NCBI RefSeq assembly: GCF_022581195.2
Contig: NC_061475.1
Span: 8,680,001-8,744,000 of the forward strand
Reading direction: 5' to 3'
Source: Helicoverpa zea
Lineage: Eukaryota > Arthropoda > Insecta > Lepidoptera > Noctuidae
Length of the DNA stretch: 64,000 nucleotides
The translations under genes and the position numbers were made by a program. Shown here one piece after another: positions 1-10,650 of the stretch (position 1 is the first letter of the stretch; every line of letters begins with the position of its first letter). A model generated the notes under the pieces. The model worked only from the letters and a program-made list of their open reading frames with translations. It did not search any database and was not told where the DNA came from.

Positions 1-394
1 CTCAACTCGCGGACGCTAATCCGCGGTTCGTGTATCACCGCCACGGAATTTATAGCCCACCCAAAGATGTACCAAATTATTCAATTAGCCTTCCACTATT
101 AGTCCCCTATTATATGGGGGAAATAGGGGGATTTATATGGCTTTGTTTTCTAGAGATTTTTCTTTCTTAGTTATGGAGTTTTTGTGTAGTGTTGAAAGGT
201 TGGGGGTATGATAAAGAACTGTTGAAGCTTAATCCTAAGTCATTGTGGCGTAATAGTATACTCAACCTCTGAAATACGAGTGTGCGGGTTTGATTCCAAG
301 TTGAAGTACGAATGTAATTTTTTTAAGTTCATAATTTTAACCTGTTACTTTTACTACCAACACCAAAGTGTAACTTTCCGCACCAATTAATGAG
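1..394. other. No gene; AT-rich DNA with a decayed tRNA-like SINE head
   Basis: No coding exon is visible. At about 243-300 there is a degenerate tRNA-like stretch with an A-box-like tggcgtaatag and a B-box-like ggtttgattcc, the usual remains of a tRNA-derived SINE. The rest shows nothing recognisable. Confidence 0.4.
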
Positions 395-535
395 TTGAGG
401 TGAAGGAAAATCAAAATATCTTGAAGAAACCTGGACTTAAAAGTTTGAAATCAGCAACCCATCTTGAACAAGTGGTGATTAATGCTCGCTCATTACTGGG
501 ACGGTAAAAAGGCTACCATGACTTTTTTACCTAAG
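395..535 (+). repeat. Decayed type-B SINE fragment
   Basis: It matches the body and tail of the type-B SINE seen complete at 38016-38314 ('cttgaagaaacctggac', 'gtggtgattaatgctc', then 'gggacggtaaaaaggct'). It is diverged and lacks the tRNA-like head. Confidence 0.6.
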
Positions 536-1790
536 AGCTTTGACAGTTCAATATTTTTTTCACTTCTCCCCAACATAACATATTGACCTACTTATTTACA
601 AACCACTCAGAATAATTTCAGTAACAAGTGAGAAAGATCTATGACCAAAACATGTTTACCATCACATAAGTAGCAGAAAACTCCCAAAAATAACAATAAG
701 ACTTAATAAACACTCTTTTGAACTTGCAAACAAACTCTATTACTTTTAACCTGACCCCGTCACCGAAGCCGCGACCCTACCACGACCTACCCTAATCAAT
801 TTAAAAAATTCCTAATAACATAACAAGACATCGTCACTTCGGGAAAAAGGGTCGTAATACACTACATCTAAAAGAAAAACCATTTTCTTTGTGAAAACTT
901 TCATTACAAGACTTTTGTCAGCGAAAACAAGCTTAACCACACACTCCTACTACACCTTATCTCGTTGCAATAAAGACTATTATCGGTCACTCCAGTTACT
1001 GACTATAAAATTGCCCAACACTGAGATGAGACGTTCAAACAACTTTAATTTTGCAGTCACAGTGAACCTTACATACACGACTTAAGGGTGTTTATAAGGC
1101 TTTTCGATGGCATATTAAAGTTGTTGTTAGAGTGTTCCAGATCTAAAGGAAGAGGTATACTGTACTAATTACAGTGACGTCACTGGATGTAGTTACTGTT
1201 GTGTAGAAACTTATTAGGTAGCAATTAGAAGGATCGTTAATTCGTTTAAGTAATACGAGTTCTTTTAACTAAACGCAGATGCGGGAAACGTCATTCCTAT
1301 GGCACTTTATTTTTATTTTAAGCCAAGCTTACATAGGAATATTATAATCTTTATTAATGTTAAATAGACTACCATTAAGCCTCTAGTCTTCGTCAGTAAA
1401 TAGGCTAACTAACGCTTATCTAAATGAAAGATTTAACGAAGAAGTTACTCATTTCTGAGATTAGCGCGTTAAAGCAAACAAACAAACAAAACAATTCTAA
1501 TGCAAGTACAAAAGTAGATATAATAAAATGTTCCATTGAGTAAAACATTTAAATCGCTTTTCAATTAAAATTCCACAGCACTTTAAAACACAGAATAAAA
1601 TAAAATAAAGCTCCAGGACTCATATAAAACGTACCATGTCAATTAAACGCCTTTCTTTCAGCGAGAAAATATTAAAATACTGAAAACTGTTAGGAGCAGC
1701 TATATTTTACGTTGGCACCCTGTTGTGTAACGTTTAATATTAACCTAGATATAAGGTTTTAATATTGATTTACTACTAGCACTTTAAGGA
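536..1790. other. No gene seen
   Basis: AT-rich DNA. The short open frame at 891-1085 lacks coding-like composition and a recognisable domain. I see no repeat family here that recurs elsewhere in the window. Confidence 0.5.
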
Positions 1791-1859
1791 CCCCGTGGCT
1801 AAGTATCAGCCGTATGTTAAGCAATAGTGCGGTCGATAAGTGGATGGGTAACCGCCTTT

Positions 1860-2113
1860 GTCATCAATGTATCGGAAGGCACGATAAACTGTAGATCCTG
1901 GCTGTCATTTGAACATCTTTGGCAGTCGTCACGGGTAGTCAGGAGCCAGTAAATCTGACAACCGGTCTTGCCTACATGTATTGGTTTGTCCGAGTAACTG
2001 GGTTGAGGAGGTTAGACAATCAGTAGCTCCTTGTAAAATACTAGTACTCAGCTGCATCCGATTATACTGGAAGCCGACCCCAACACGGTTGGCAAAAGGC
2101 TAGGCAGTTGATA
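1860..2113 (+). repeat. Type-A SINE, diverged copy
   Basis: It matches the type-A SINE body from 'cggaaggcacgataaactg' to the tail 'ggaagccgaccccaacacgg' and 'aaaaggctaggcag'. The tRNA-like head is not clear. Compared with the full copy at 59102-59481 it has many substitutions and small indels, so it is an old insertion. Confidence 0.75.
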
Positions 2114-2589
2114 ACACAGAATTTATAACGTCTGAACAAAGAAATAGGCTCTTTTCCATAAATCCATAAGCAGCAATTAACTCCTTCGAGACTTGAGTCA
2201 AGCTTAGCGGAAGCTTGTAGCATAATAAAATGAGTTACCCATACAAATCCAAATCTGCTTGCTTCACAAAATATCTTCAGGGACAAACAGTAAGAAAGTA
2301 ATGACATCTGAGTATTACCCGTAGTATTACTGTTATCCCGACTAAGGCCACAGACTCAATTATATTTATCTACTTAGTCGCTAAGGTCGGATGCTTGCAC
2401 AGTGGACTTAGGTGCTTATTATAACAGTATTGGGTAAGATAAAATAAAAGAAAAGTTATTCTGGGGACAAGATTTTTTGGTATAATAGCTGTTTTACACA
2501 GGAAAAGCTCTTGGCTAAGGTCGATTGATCATAAATTTAAGCAATACCTGGGGCGGCCCTTCTGGGGTAACCATAATGTCCCATGCGTT

Positions 2590-2660
2590 TTCCCATGTTT
2601 CGGAAGGCCAGAAAATTGGTAGGTCCCGTTTATCAGTTGAATTTAGTTCAATAGTTAAAT
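2590..2660 (+). repeat. Type-A SINE fragment
   Basis: A short internal piece ('gtttcggaaggcc', 'ggtaggtcccg', 'atcagttgaa') matches the middle of the type-A SINE. Both ends are lost. Confidence 0.5.
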
Positions 2661-3894
2661 CTGTGTTAGTGTAATAGAAATCTGGTATGTCACCCGATTC
2701 GGCTATCGAACCCTGAATCTCCTCTATATATTTGAGAGTAAGTAGTTTAGTTTCACTACTTATAACTCAAGTATGGCTGAACCATTTTGGCTGAAAAATA
2801 GAGGGGAGTTAGCTTAGACCCGGGAGAAAGACATTAGATTTTTTGACACCTTCCGGCTGGTGAAACAGCAGGCGTAAGCTAGTTTAAATTTGCTGTTCCC
2901 TGTTACGTATTCCATCCTTGAAATTCTATACTTAACTCTGTCTTTTTAATAATAACCAACGTCATATATGACTCTCCCAAAGCTTTTCGCAACAAAACGA
3001 GTACCTAGTATCATCATCATGCATATATGTATTCGTTCAACCTACATTTTACACATCAAAATCACCGCTTCGTAACAATCCCAAAAACTTCGGCAAAGCA
3101 TATAGTTTAATATAGTTAGTTAACCCCAAAACCTAATCTTTTCTAAAGAACATGACACGCATATTTCTGAGATGAAGATTAACGACACAGGATCCTTACA
3201 AAACTTGTTTAGGAAACATCTTAATATGCGTGTTAGTTTAGCAAAAGTTACGGGTTCAAGGGAACACATAATTTTGTTAAGCTGAGGAGTTTTGGGTCAA
3301 AATGATAATAATGTTATGGTGTTTAGCACGTTCTTTGGCAGTTTTTTTTTTATTGTTTTACATTCCTGCAATATAAGGCTCTGTGCACCTGATCATAAAG
3401 CTGTAATTGTCAATGCCATAACAAATCTATACATATAATAAAATCGGAGGAAAGTCAAATCTAGGTAGTTACTTTAAAACTTATTCAGATTGTTTAAAAC
3501 TACTTTTTTGTGTGTTGTGGTGAAATATCGATACTGCTATTTGTTTCAATACTAGACGAAAGCCTTTGCCATACATGATTGATAACAAGACGAACGGCAA
3601 CACACATCGTTAATAAGCCCAACTTTTCCACATAAGTACAATCCTTTTAGTTAATTCAATAAAACCCGTTAAAGCCAATCAAATAAATGTACTCAATAGA
3701 TTGTTTTTTGTGTACCAGTGTTAATACATTTTCTGTTAGTATTCAACAAACGAAAGTTCGTTTAACTATTCTTCTAAACTGACTTGAAGACAGCCAATTT
3801 TAGGGCTGATGTTACTATAGTAACGACTCAAAAAATACAGATATTATTTGTAAATTCAAGACAAATTAATCCAAACAATATAGTGGATAGTGAT
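2661..3894. other. No gene seen; region upstream of the gustatory receptor
   Basis: AT-rich DNA. The receptor reading frame stays open upstream of its first ATG as far as 3784, but there is no ATG there, so a 5' intron or untranslated leader may lie in this stretch. No TATA box or initiator could be placed with confidence. Confidence 0.4.
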
Positions 3895-5384
3895 ATGCCA
3901 ATGTTATTTCCTTTAAACTTACTACAAAATGTTTTTTTCTGCCCCAAATATCGAATCAAAAATAATTACATAACTCCAACAATCTTAATTTCTAACTTAA
4001 TCTCATCGATTGCAACACTAGTGTTTATAATGATGTACGCGTACCGAAATTATTTGATCCGTCTCTATAAAATGTCGCGATTATCCACTGCCTTGAATTA
4101 TTCTTCATAAAGCTAACGGCTTTTGCTATTCTTTAGGTTTCATCATGAATTTTTTGATCGGCATCATTCAAAGCAAAAATTCGGTACAATTTGTCCTCAC
4201 TTTTCAAAATGCACACAGGTTTCTCAAAAATGAGAATGGTTTTAGAAGCTTTATTTTATGGAACTGGGTAGCTGTATGTCTAACATTGGTCTATTACGTC
4301 TTTCTTTTTATTTACCAGTGTACTAGTACTAATATCAATAAGTTTCATGCATGTGTTGGCTTCCTTCTGAGCTCTTTCGATTTTAATGTTGTTTATGCGA
4401 CTCGATTACTTCGATTATTGGAATATCAATTAGTTTTATGGAACAATCGAATCTTCAAACTGCGAGAAACAAGTGACATTCGCGATAAGGACATTCATAA
4501 CCTTTTCAAAACTTACGCGAATATGTTAGAATGTTACGATATTATTAAAATTACTTTACAATATGTTTATGTTGCTAAGCTATAATTAAGAAGCTTTAAT
4601 TGTAAGTAATTTTTCAGATACTGTACTACATCATAGAAGTACTTATCCATTCCGTACTTTACATTCAAGTGATTATTGACTTATTGAAATATGCGGCCAA
4701 CAATGACTGTCAGGTATGACTTACAATCAGAAAAACGTAAACTAAAATGTTTATTTTGAAGTATTTTTTCGTTTCAGAAAACAGGAATTAATGCAATTCG
4801 AGTATCAATATCTCTACTGTTTTGGTTGATAAAGAATTTGATGTGGCAAATGACATTCAGCCATCAATGTGAGAAACTTTACTTGGCCTATGAAAGAACT
4901 CTGGACCACTGCGCATTTATTTTGACGTCAAATTGTTCTGGTAAGCCAAAAATATACCAACACATGTTTTAATGAAAATATTTTAGGGTGCGTCTACACG
5001 GTGCTTGTAGCTGGAGCAAGTTAACATGCACATTAAGTGACAAGAGCACGCGGGTGGCTATTTTGCTTTGGTACATGCGCGAGTCGCTGGACCCGCACGT
5101 TTTTAAAATGCATGTAACCTGCGCACGTGCCTCAACATGCGCAAGCTACCTGCACCGTGTACAAGTACTCTTATGTTTTCCTAGCGCCCTGGGAAGAATG
5201 AACATCAGTTTTTCTTCCAGGATCGGAGAAGCGTCTCTGCGAGAACGTGCTTCGAATGTCCCGCGCTGGGTTCAGTAAGCTGCGTGTGTGCGGTTTGTTC
5301 TACGCAGGCGCGGCGCTGCAACTCAGTCTAATTGCGCTGCTAGCTGACTATACCATCGTGTTACTGCAATTAGCTTTTCTGTAA
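3895..5384 (+). CDS. Gustatory receptor gene, four exons, one frame break
   Basis: An insect gustatory receptor (7tm_7 family, ligand-gated cation channel of taste neurons), probably of the large divergent lepidopteran group. Exons: 3895-4564, 4618-4713, 4778-4940 and 5221-5384, all GT-AG (for example tttttcag|ATACTG, TCTG|gtaagc, cttccag|GATCGG); phases fit for about 363 aa. The N-terminus has the PLNLLQNVFFCPKYRIKNN stretch I associate with lepidopteran receptors. Hydrophobic segments follow (ISNLISSIATLVFIMMYAY, LWNWVAVCLTLVYYVFLFI, LYYIIEVLIHSVLYIQ), and the last exon ends with YTIVLLQLAFL, the expected position of the family TY-QF signature (F replaced by L). Start: first in-frame ATG, 3895. 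Oddity: exon 1 reads into TAA at 4108, but skipping one base near 4105 restores similarity (ANGFCYSLGFIMNF), so this is either a recent pseudogene or a sequence error. A MITE lies in the last intron. The ligand cannot be told. Confidence 0.85.
4984..5162. mobile_element. MITE in the receptor's last intron
   Basis: The sequence starts TAGGGTGCGTCTACACGGTG and ends CTACCTGCACCGTGTA. It is close to the reverse complement of 18493-18676, which has both ends (TTAGGGTGGATCTACACGG and CCGTGTAGACCCACCCTTAA). This copy has lost its last dozen bases. It explains the open frame at 4988-5278, which is not a gene. The splice sites of the host intron (4941-5220) are untouched. Confidence 0.75.
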
Positions 5385-5571
5385 ACCATGTATTTAGTGT
5401 CCATGTATCAGTCTTGACAAATACGAAAAGTAAAAATATACTATCAGTTACCAAAACAACATTTTAAAATTTCTATTTTTCTATCGCCCTACCTCTACTG
5501 GCTGACATATTCTGGCACCCTTGATTTTTTTATGTATAAATTACTGTACAAATATAATATATAAACATTTA

Positions 5572-5778
5572 TTATATCCCTACTAATATTATAAATGCGA
5601 AAGTAACTCTGTCTGTCTGTGACGCTTTCACGTCTAAACCACTGAACTGATTTTAATAAAATTTGGTACAGAGATAGAGTTGACCTTGAGAAAGAATATA
5701 GGATAGTTTTTATCCCGGACTTTTGAAGGATTCTCTTGGAAACGCGATATTCCTGAAATCTACGCGGGCGAAGCCCTA
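5572..5778. repeat. Helitron-like lepidopteran repeat, split by a LINE
   Basis: It contains 'aatattataaatgcgaaagt' and 'actctgtctgtctgtgacgc', then degraded sequence to 'acgcgggcgaagccctaggc'. Similar pieces occur at 13905-13995 and 20878-21076. I believe this is the common lepidopteran Lep1/Helitron-related repeat, but I cannot check the family. The LINE at 5792-6577 is inserted into its end: the sequence resumes at 6578 after a 13-bp duplication. Confidence 0.6.
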
Positions 5779-5791
5779 GGCGGAAGCTGCA

Positions 5792-6577
5792 AGGGCACGC
5801 CACCATCGTGGCGGTAAGTCCCCTCTTTGAGGAGTGGCTCGGGAGGAGTCACGGCGCCCTCACGTACCGCATGACGCAGGTCCTCACCGGACACGGTTGT
5901 TTCGGGAGGTACCTGCACCGCATCGGTCGTGAGGAGGCGCCCGGGTGTCACCATTGTGCGGACAGCCCCGAGGACACGGTGGACCACACAGTCCAGGTGT
6001 GCCCCGCATGGGAAGGGCACCGCCGGGTCCTCGTCGAGGCTTTGGGCGGCGGCGACCTCTCGCGTCCGGCCCTGGTTCAGGCCATGGTCCGGGGCGAGAG
6101 GGAATGGGATGCCGTCGCCTCCTTCTGCGAAGCGGTCATGCTCGAGAAGGAGGAGGCGGAACGCCAGAGAGTTCGCACCTCTCATCCCGGCCGCCGCGCT
6201 GGACCAGGTAGACACCATGGGCGCCGGGTGTCGCGAGATGACTCCCGGCCACCGTAGGCGTGGGTCTGTGGGCGGTGAGTTCGGGTGGCTCATCGTCCCT
6301 CTGTCTTTCTAGACGACAGACCCGTGTCGACGGTGCGCGTTGTTCCACGCGCTCCTCAAAGAGATGTCAGCAACCCCAGCGGGGCCCAGCAGGGCCAAGG
6401 CCTGCCGGGGCTGCGGGTTGTTCGAAAGAGATACCGCGGCCCTGGTACATAAAAGGCCTATGACGGAACACGACGATTTTAGTCAGTAAGAGTCTGACAC
6501 TCCCTCACCGCTGCTAACCCACAGCGGGAGGGGTCATTTGATGATTTTACGTCGCTAAAAAAAAAAAAAAAAAAAAA
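5792..6577 (+). mobile_element. R1-clade LINE, 5'-truncated, with target duplication
   Basis: The last part of a non-LTR retrotransposon of R1 type. The frame 5808-6257 is the C-terminus of the pol ORF after the reverse transcriptase, with a zinc-finger-like CHHCADSPEDTVDH-C cluster (HHC near 5950, H then C before PAW). A 3' UTR follows to a poly-A run at 6557-6577. The 13-bp GGCGGAAGCTGCA flanks it (5779-5791 and 6578-6590), a clear target-site duplication from target-primed reverse transcription. It is severely 5'-truncated and so dead. Its coding part is nearly identical to the longer copy at 44262-46041. The insertion is about 400 bp downstream of the receptor gene. Confidence 0.88.
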
Positions 6578-6590
6578 GGCGGAAGCTGCA

Positions 6591-7685
6591 GGTGTATAAT
6601 AATATAGTATCAAAAACATATTACAATATTATCCTTTTACTTAAGAAAAATCACTAACGGCTAACTTCAATATTGCAAAATTATGTGGCACGAACTTATA
6701 TAAAGTGGAACACAAATACTTATTTATACCTTCAGGAAAATTAATACAAAGAATACAATTAAAACAGGACATATTAAAACCGTTACCTACAAAAAAAAGG
6801 AATACAATATATTCTTAAAGAAAAGAAGTATAAACCAGCACACGAAACCTATTTCTATAAGAATACCCTTATTCTTATGTCCGTCAAAATCATATACCAT
6901 TAACCTAAAAACGCCCACAGTTCATTCATACCGCGATGGCCTAAAAACCTGATATTTCACCTTATAATAAAGCTCTATAAATGCCACTCAATTATTGAGG
7001 TGAATGAAAACAAATGAGTCGGGTGACACGCCCGGGAATCGAACCAGGAATCATTATTTAACGTCTGCTATGTGAAGGTGGAATGATAATGTAGCTAAAG
7101 GCGAGATTCCAACGGTTTGTGGCATTTTTACAAATAACTTCTCGCATCTCAAAAGTTCATTAAAAGTATGTATTCATCAACTTTCATGATGATCAGTTGA
7201 GCTTTTTTCCTGTAAAAGTGTTAATTAATTTTTAAAGAAAGACAAAGTAATATGAAGTTGGTACTTTCAGCTACAGGAAAAGCTTACCAAAAAACTTACA
7301 CAGGCCTTCAAAAAACCCACCCACCTTCATAACCAAATTCTCTTGTCACTGCCAATATTAATTCCTACTCCAAGCGAATTTAATCTCTAACAAACTTTAT
7401 CAGATGCCTGCGAAATTCCTTGCTTATGTATCGGGGCCAATCGGGGCCAATTTGGTCCAAAATTGCATTCACCCGGGCCTAAAAGCGTATGATCTTGATA
7501 AATTGCGCCGCTAACTATGTGGAAAGAGCCAAGTTCAGACACGGCTACTGCTTCGATTATTGGGTCCGCGTTACGGTAAATTTTGGAGTTAGCTAAGTTT
7601 TAGTTTTTTGTTAGTGTTTTGGTCAGTAGGTTCTAGTTTAAAGCCAAGATTTGATGAATTTATTAGTTTAAAGACTTGTCACTTG
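6591..7685. other. No gene; one tRNA-like remnant
   Basis: AT-rich DNA. At 7020-7052 the reverse strand reads GGTTCGATTCCCGGGCG, a B-box from a tRNA-derived SINE head without the rest. Nothing else is recognised. Confidence 0.4.
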
Positions 7686-7770
7686 AAAGCAAAAGAAGTG
7701 TGAAAAGGAAGATATGCGGTGCCGACCTCAAATAAAATTTTAATAAGGGCAGAAGGACACTCATGAATTG
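7686..7770 (+). repeat. 3' end of an RTE-type LINE (fragment)
   Basis: The string 'gatatgcggtgccgacctca' followed by 'aataagggcagaaggac' corresponds to the 3' tail of the LINE at 7899-8075 (there 'tgctgcgccgaccccaaat', 'gataagggcaggaggatg'). Confidence 0.5.
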
Positions 7771-7898
7771 AAAAAAATGTCCTGGCCTCCTATTATTTAC
7801 TGTTTACGGGGTATCAACTATCTCCACACCGTTTTCATCTCAATTGGGTCAACTATTTACCCATAATTGCTTAACCAAAACTGGGTTTGTTCTTTTGC

Positions 7899-8075
7899 TT
7901 TCATCATCCTCCTGCCCTTATCCCAATTTTATTTGGGGTCGGCGCAGCATGTTTTCTTCTTCCATACTCTTCTATCTGCCGTCATCTCACAAGTAACATT
8001 CTTTCTTACCATATCTACTTTCACACAATCCATCCATCGTTTCTTTGGTCTTCCTCTTCCACTATATTCTTTTGC
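7899..8075 (-). mobile_element. 3' end of an RTE-like LINE (pol C-terminus and tail)
   Basis: The reverse strand encodes GRGRPKKRWMDCVKVDM, then MTADRRVWKKKTCCADPK and a stop at 7929. This is the conserved end of the pol protein of a common lepidopteran RTE-like LINE. After the stop the tail reads 'attgggataagggcaggagg' then 'atgatga'. Only the last 50 or so codons remain. The tail matters because the type-A SINE ends in a similar sequence. Relatives lie at 13060-13240 and 18870-18990. Confidence 0.7.
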
Positions 8076-8169
8076 TTTGTTCTTATCAAGAACTGGGCCG
8101 TAAAATATCTTGAGATAACTATTCTTTAAGCTGAAAAAGTATTCTAAGCATATCAAACTTATTTGCACC

Positions 8170-8600
8170 TATATCTGAGATTGAAAACGATAGGTTTATA
8201 TAAAACCAATACATTATCACTTCGTTTCACACATACATGGGGTAAATCAGGGTAAATATACCCTCGAAGTGACAGCTATTACGGTTGCCATGGCAACGCC
8301 AAATAAGGAGTAATCTTGTTACATCGCTTCGCGTTACTAAACGGATTTTATTTATAAAACAGGTACAATCATTTTGGCACTTTTTTCCGGAGATTTAAAA
8401 GGAGCTTACATAATATTGATTTCATATTGTAAAATGCGTTTTGTGAATATAACGGATTTTGATGAAACTTGGCAGTAATATAGCTTGTAGGTATATTAAA
8501 ATGCGATTAGGGTGTATCTTTTATCAGCTTTATGTTGCTAATATTATAAAACGGTATAAAATCATTTGTGTCTCGAATAGGTATACCTGTGCTCCAACAT
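8170..8600. other. No gene; Helitron-like scraps
   Basis: It contains short pieces in the style of the 'tgaaacttggcagtaatata' lepidopteran repeats, and no coding signal. Confidence 0.35.
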
Positions 8601-8611
8601 ATATCAGTATC

Positions 8612-8845
8612 TGACTAGCCTTTTTCCAACTTTGTTGGGGTCGGCTTCCAGTCTGACTGGATGCAGCTGAGTACCACTATTTTACAAGGAGCGACTGCCT
8701 ATCTAATCTCCTCAAGCCAGTTACTCGGGCAACCCAACACCTTGATAAGGCTAGTTTTCAGACTTTCTAGTTTCTGTAAAATGGTTGTTACACTTTCTGA
8801 CTTCTGTAACGACTGCCAAAGATGTTCAAATGACTGTTATTAGTA
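8612..8845 (-). repeat. Type-A SINE, diverged, head lost
   Basis: On + the tail comes first ('gttggggtcggcttccagtc'), then the body to 'aacgactgccaaagatgtt'. The tRNA-like head is missing. There are several indels against the full copy. Confidence 0.75.
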
Positions 8846-8849
8846 GTAG

Positions 8850-9630
8850 TTTTTGAGTGAAATAGTAACAAGCATCCACACAACCATAATTACTATATTC
8901 GTGTGGCTTAATTACCTAGAATTCTATTGTTTGAAGGAGTCTGTGTAAATGGGAACGTACTCAAACTTAAGTTAGACAATAACTTATCAGTTAGTGCAGT
9001 CTCTCAGGAGTGAGATGCACCTGTTATGATCACTTATGTTGCATTAGATGCACCCGGTAGTGGTGAAGCCAAGTTCATTGTGATTTCAATTATAAAGCAA
9101 ATTATCATTTTTTTTGAATCTACTGTTTTTTTTTTTGTAATCATTTATATTAACATAAAGATCAACTATGTTTTTAAAACACATGAGTGTATTTGTGAAA
9201 TTCAAATGTTTTCTTTTATATGTAATAATTAAAAATATAATTTTATGCACAATTAATGAATTTGATTCGCTGGTTTAAAACAATAGTGTTGGTTATGAGG
9301 TCTCGAGTTTGAATCTAAGATTCGAACGAAAGAAGAACAACGTTGAATTTCTGGACGTCTAAGATATCTGGAGTAAAAAATCTTGCTAGTATTTTTTGTG
9401 TGAAAGAGTAACAACCATCTACACATTCAAAGTTTCACGTTTATAATATGTTAGTGTGGCTTAATTACCTAGAATTCTATTGTTTGAAGGAGCCTGTGTA
9501 AATGGGAACATAACTTAGACAATAACTTAGAAGTTAGTGCAGCACTCTCAAGAGTGAGATGCATCTGTTATGTTCACTTATGTTGCATTAGATGCACCCG
9601 GTAGTGTTGCAGCCAAGTTCATTAAAATAA
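8850..9630. repeat. Direct repeat pair of about 230 bp
   Basis: 8850-9080 and 9390-9630 share long near-identical stretches ('gtggcttaattacctagaat', 'cacttatgttgcattagatg', 'cacccggtagtg') in the same orientation, about 545 bp apart. The sequence between them carries a tRNA-like SINE remnant near 9270-9340. A local duplication or two copies of one unknown element would both fit. No coding potential. Confidence 0.65.
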
Positions 9631-10380
9631 CACTTATTTTTACACTACTTTTTTTTTACATTTAATTTAATGTAAAAAAGTGTGTTTTATAGAAATGTTT
9701 AAGAATATACTATTATGTAGAGTAAATGAATACATATTAATAGAAATAATAAACGAAATAACTTTTTTTTTTCAGGATATATGTCTCTTTGGTACTGAAG
9801 TTTTTAAAAAAGTGAGATGGCCGATGAGGTGCAGATGTTGTCTTGGGTTTGATTCCAAGACTAGACCTATTTATTTTTCGATTATTTATTGTATTATTTA
9901 TTGAGATAATCTTCTTCTTCTTAGCGTTTATCCAGTATAAGATTTAAGCAAAATTACACAAACAGACTTTTATGTACCTCCTTAAAATAATGTTTCAAAT
10001 GGCTAAGTAATTATTATTATAGTATTTACATAGATTTTAAAAACAAAATTCTTACAATACATCAAGATGTTTATTTTTAGTTAAAGCCTACTTACATTGA
10101 GTTATTTTATTACGAATTCATAATATTTTTGTGTAAGTACACTTAGCATTAATTAAGTTGTGTTTCTGCACTTAGCATTTCAAAGAAGAATGCTCTTCAA
10201 CCAATCGGCTTTGTAAAGTATACCCCGAAATATACATATATGAAATAGGTACGTACAAAAATAATAAGAGTACACGCACTCTGCAAACTTTTAGTCGGCC
10301 GATAGTTTGTTTGGGCTCATAAATCAGTATGAAGACGAATGGTAGTACGCACATTACACAGATCAGGTATTTACCTACCC
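9631..10380. other. No gene seen
   Basis: AT-rich DNA with a tRNA-like B-box remnant (gggtttgattcc) near 9850. The open frames at 9680-9904 and 10172-10354 have no domain and poor composition. Confidence 0.4.
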
Positions 10381-10394
10381 CGTATCGGACAGAC

Positions 10395-10650
10395 TGATTT
10401 TTTAGGGTTTCGTACCCAAAGGGTAAAACGGAACCCTATTGTTTTCGCTCCTCTGTTTGTCCGTCTGTCACCAGGCTGTATCTCATGAACCTTCATAGTT
10501 AGAGAGTTGAAATTTTCACAAATAATGTATTTCTGTTGCCACTATAACAAAAAATACTGAAAACTAGAATAAAATAATTATTTTAGGGCGCTCCCATACG
10601 GAACCCTTCGTGCGCGAGTCCGAATCGCACTTGGCCGGTTTTTTAATGTA
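10395..10650. repeat. Common 'gaaccct / ggccggtttttta' lepidopteran repeat
   Basis: It begins 'tttagggtttcgtaccc' and 'aacggaaccctattg' and ends 'tacggaacccttcgtgcgcg' and 'cacttggccggttttttaat'. The ends form a loose inverted repeat around GGAACCCT. Fragments of the same family occur at 13860-13905 and 16745-16835. It is non-coding. Confidence 0.6.

Noticed and set aside
4988..5278. 96-aa frame in the receptor gene
   Set aside because: It comes from the MITE in the intron running into the last exon in a wrong frame.
5760..6312. Several overlapping open frames on both strands
   Set aside because: Only the + frame 5808-6257 matches the R1 LINE C-terminus. The others are GC-rich shadow frames.
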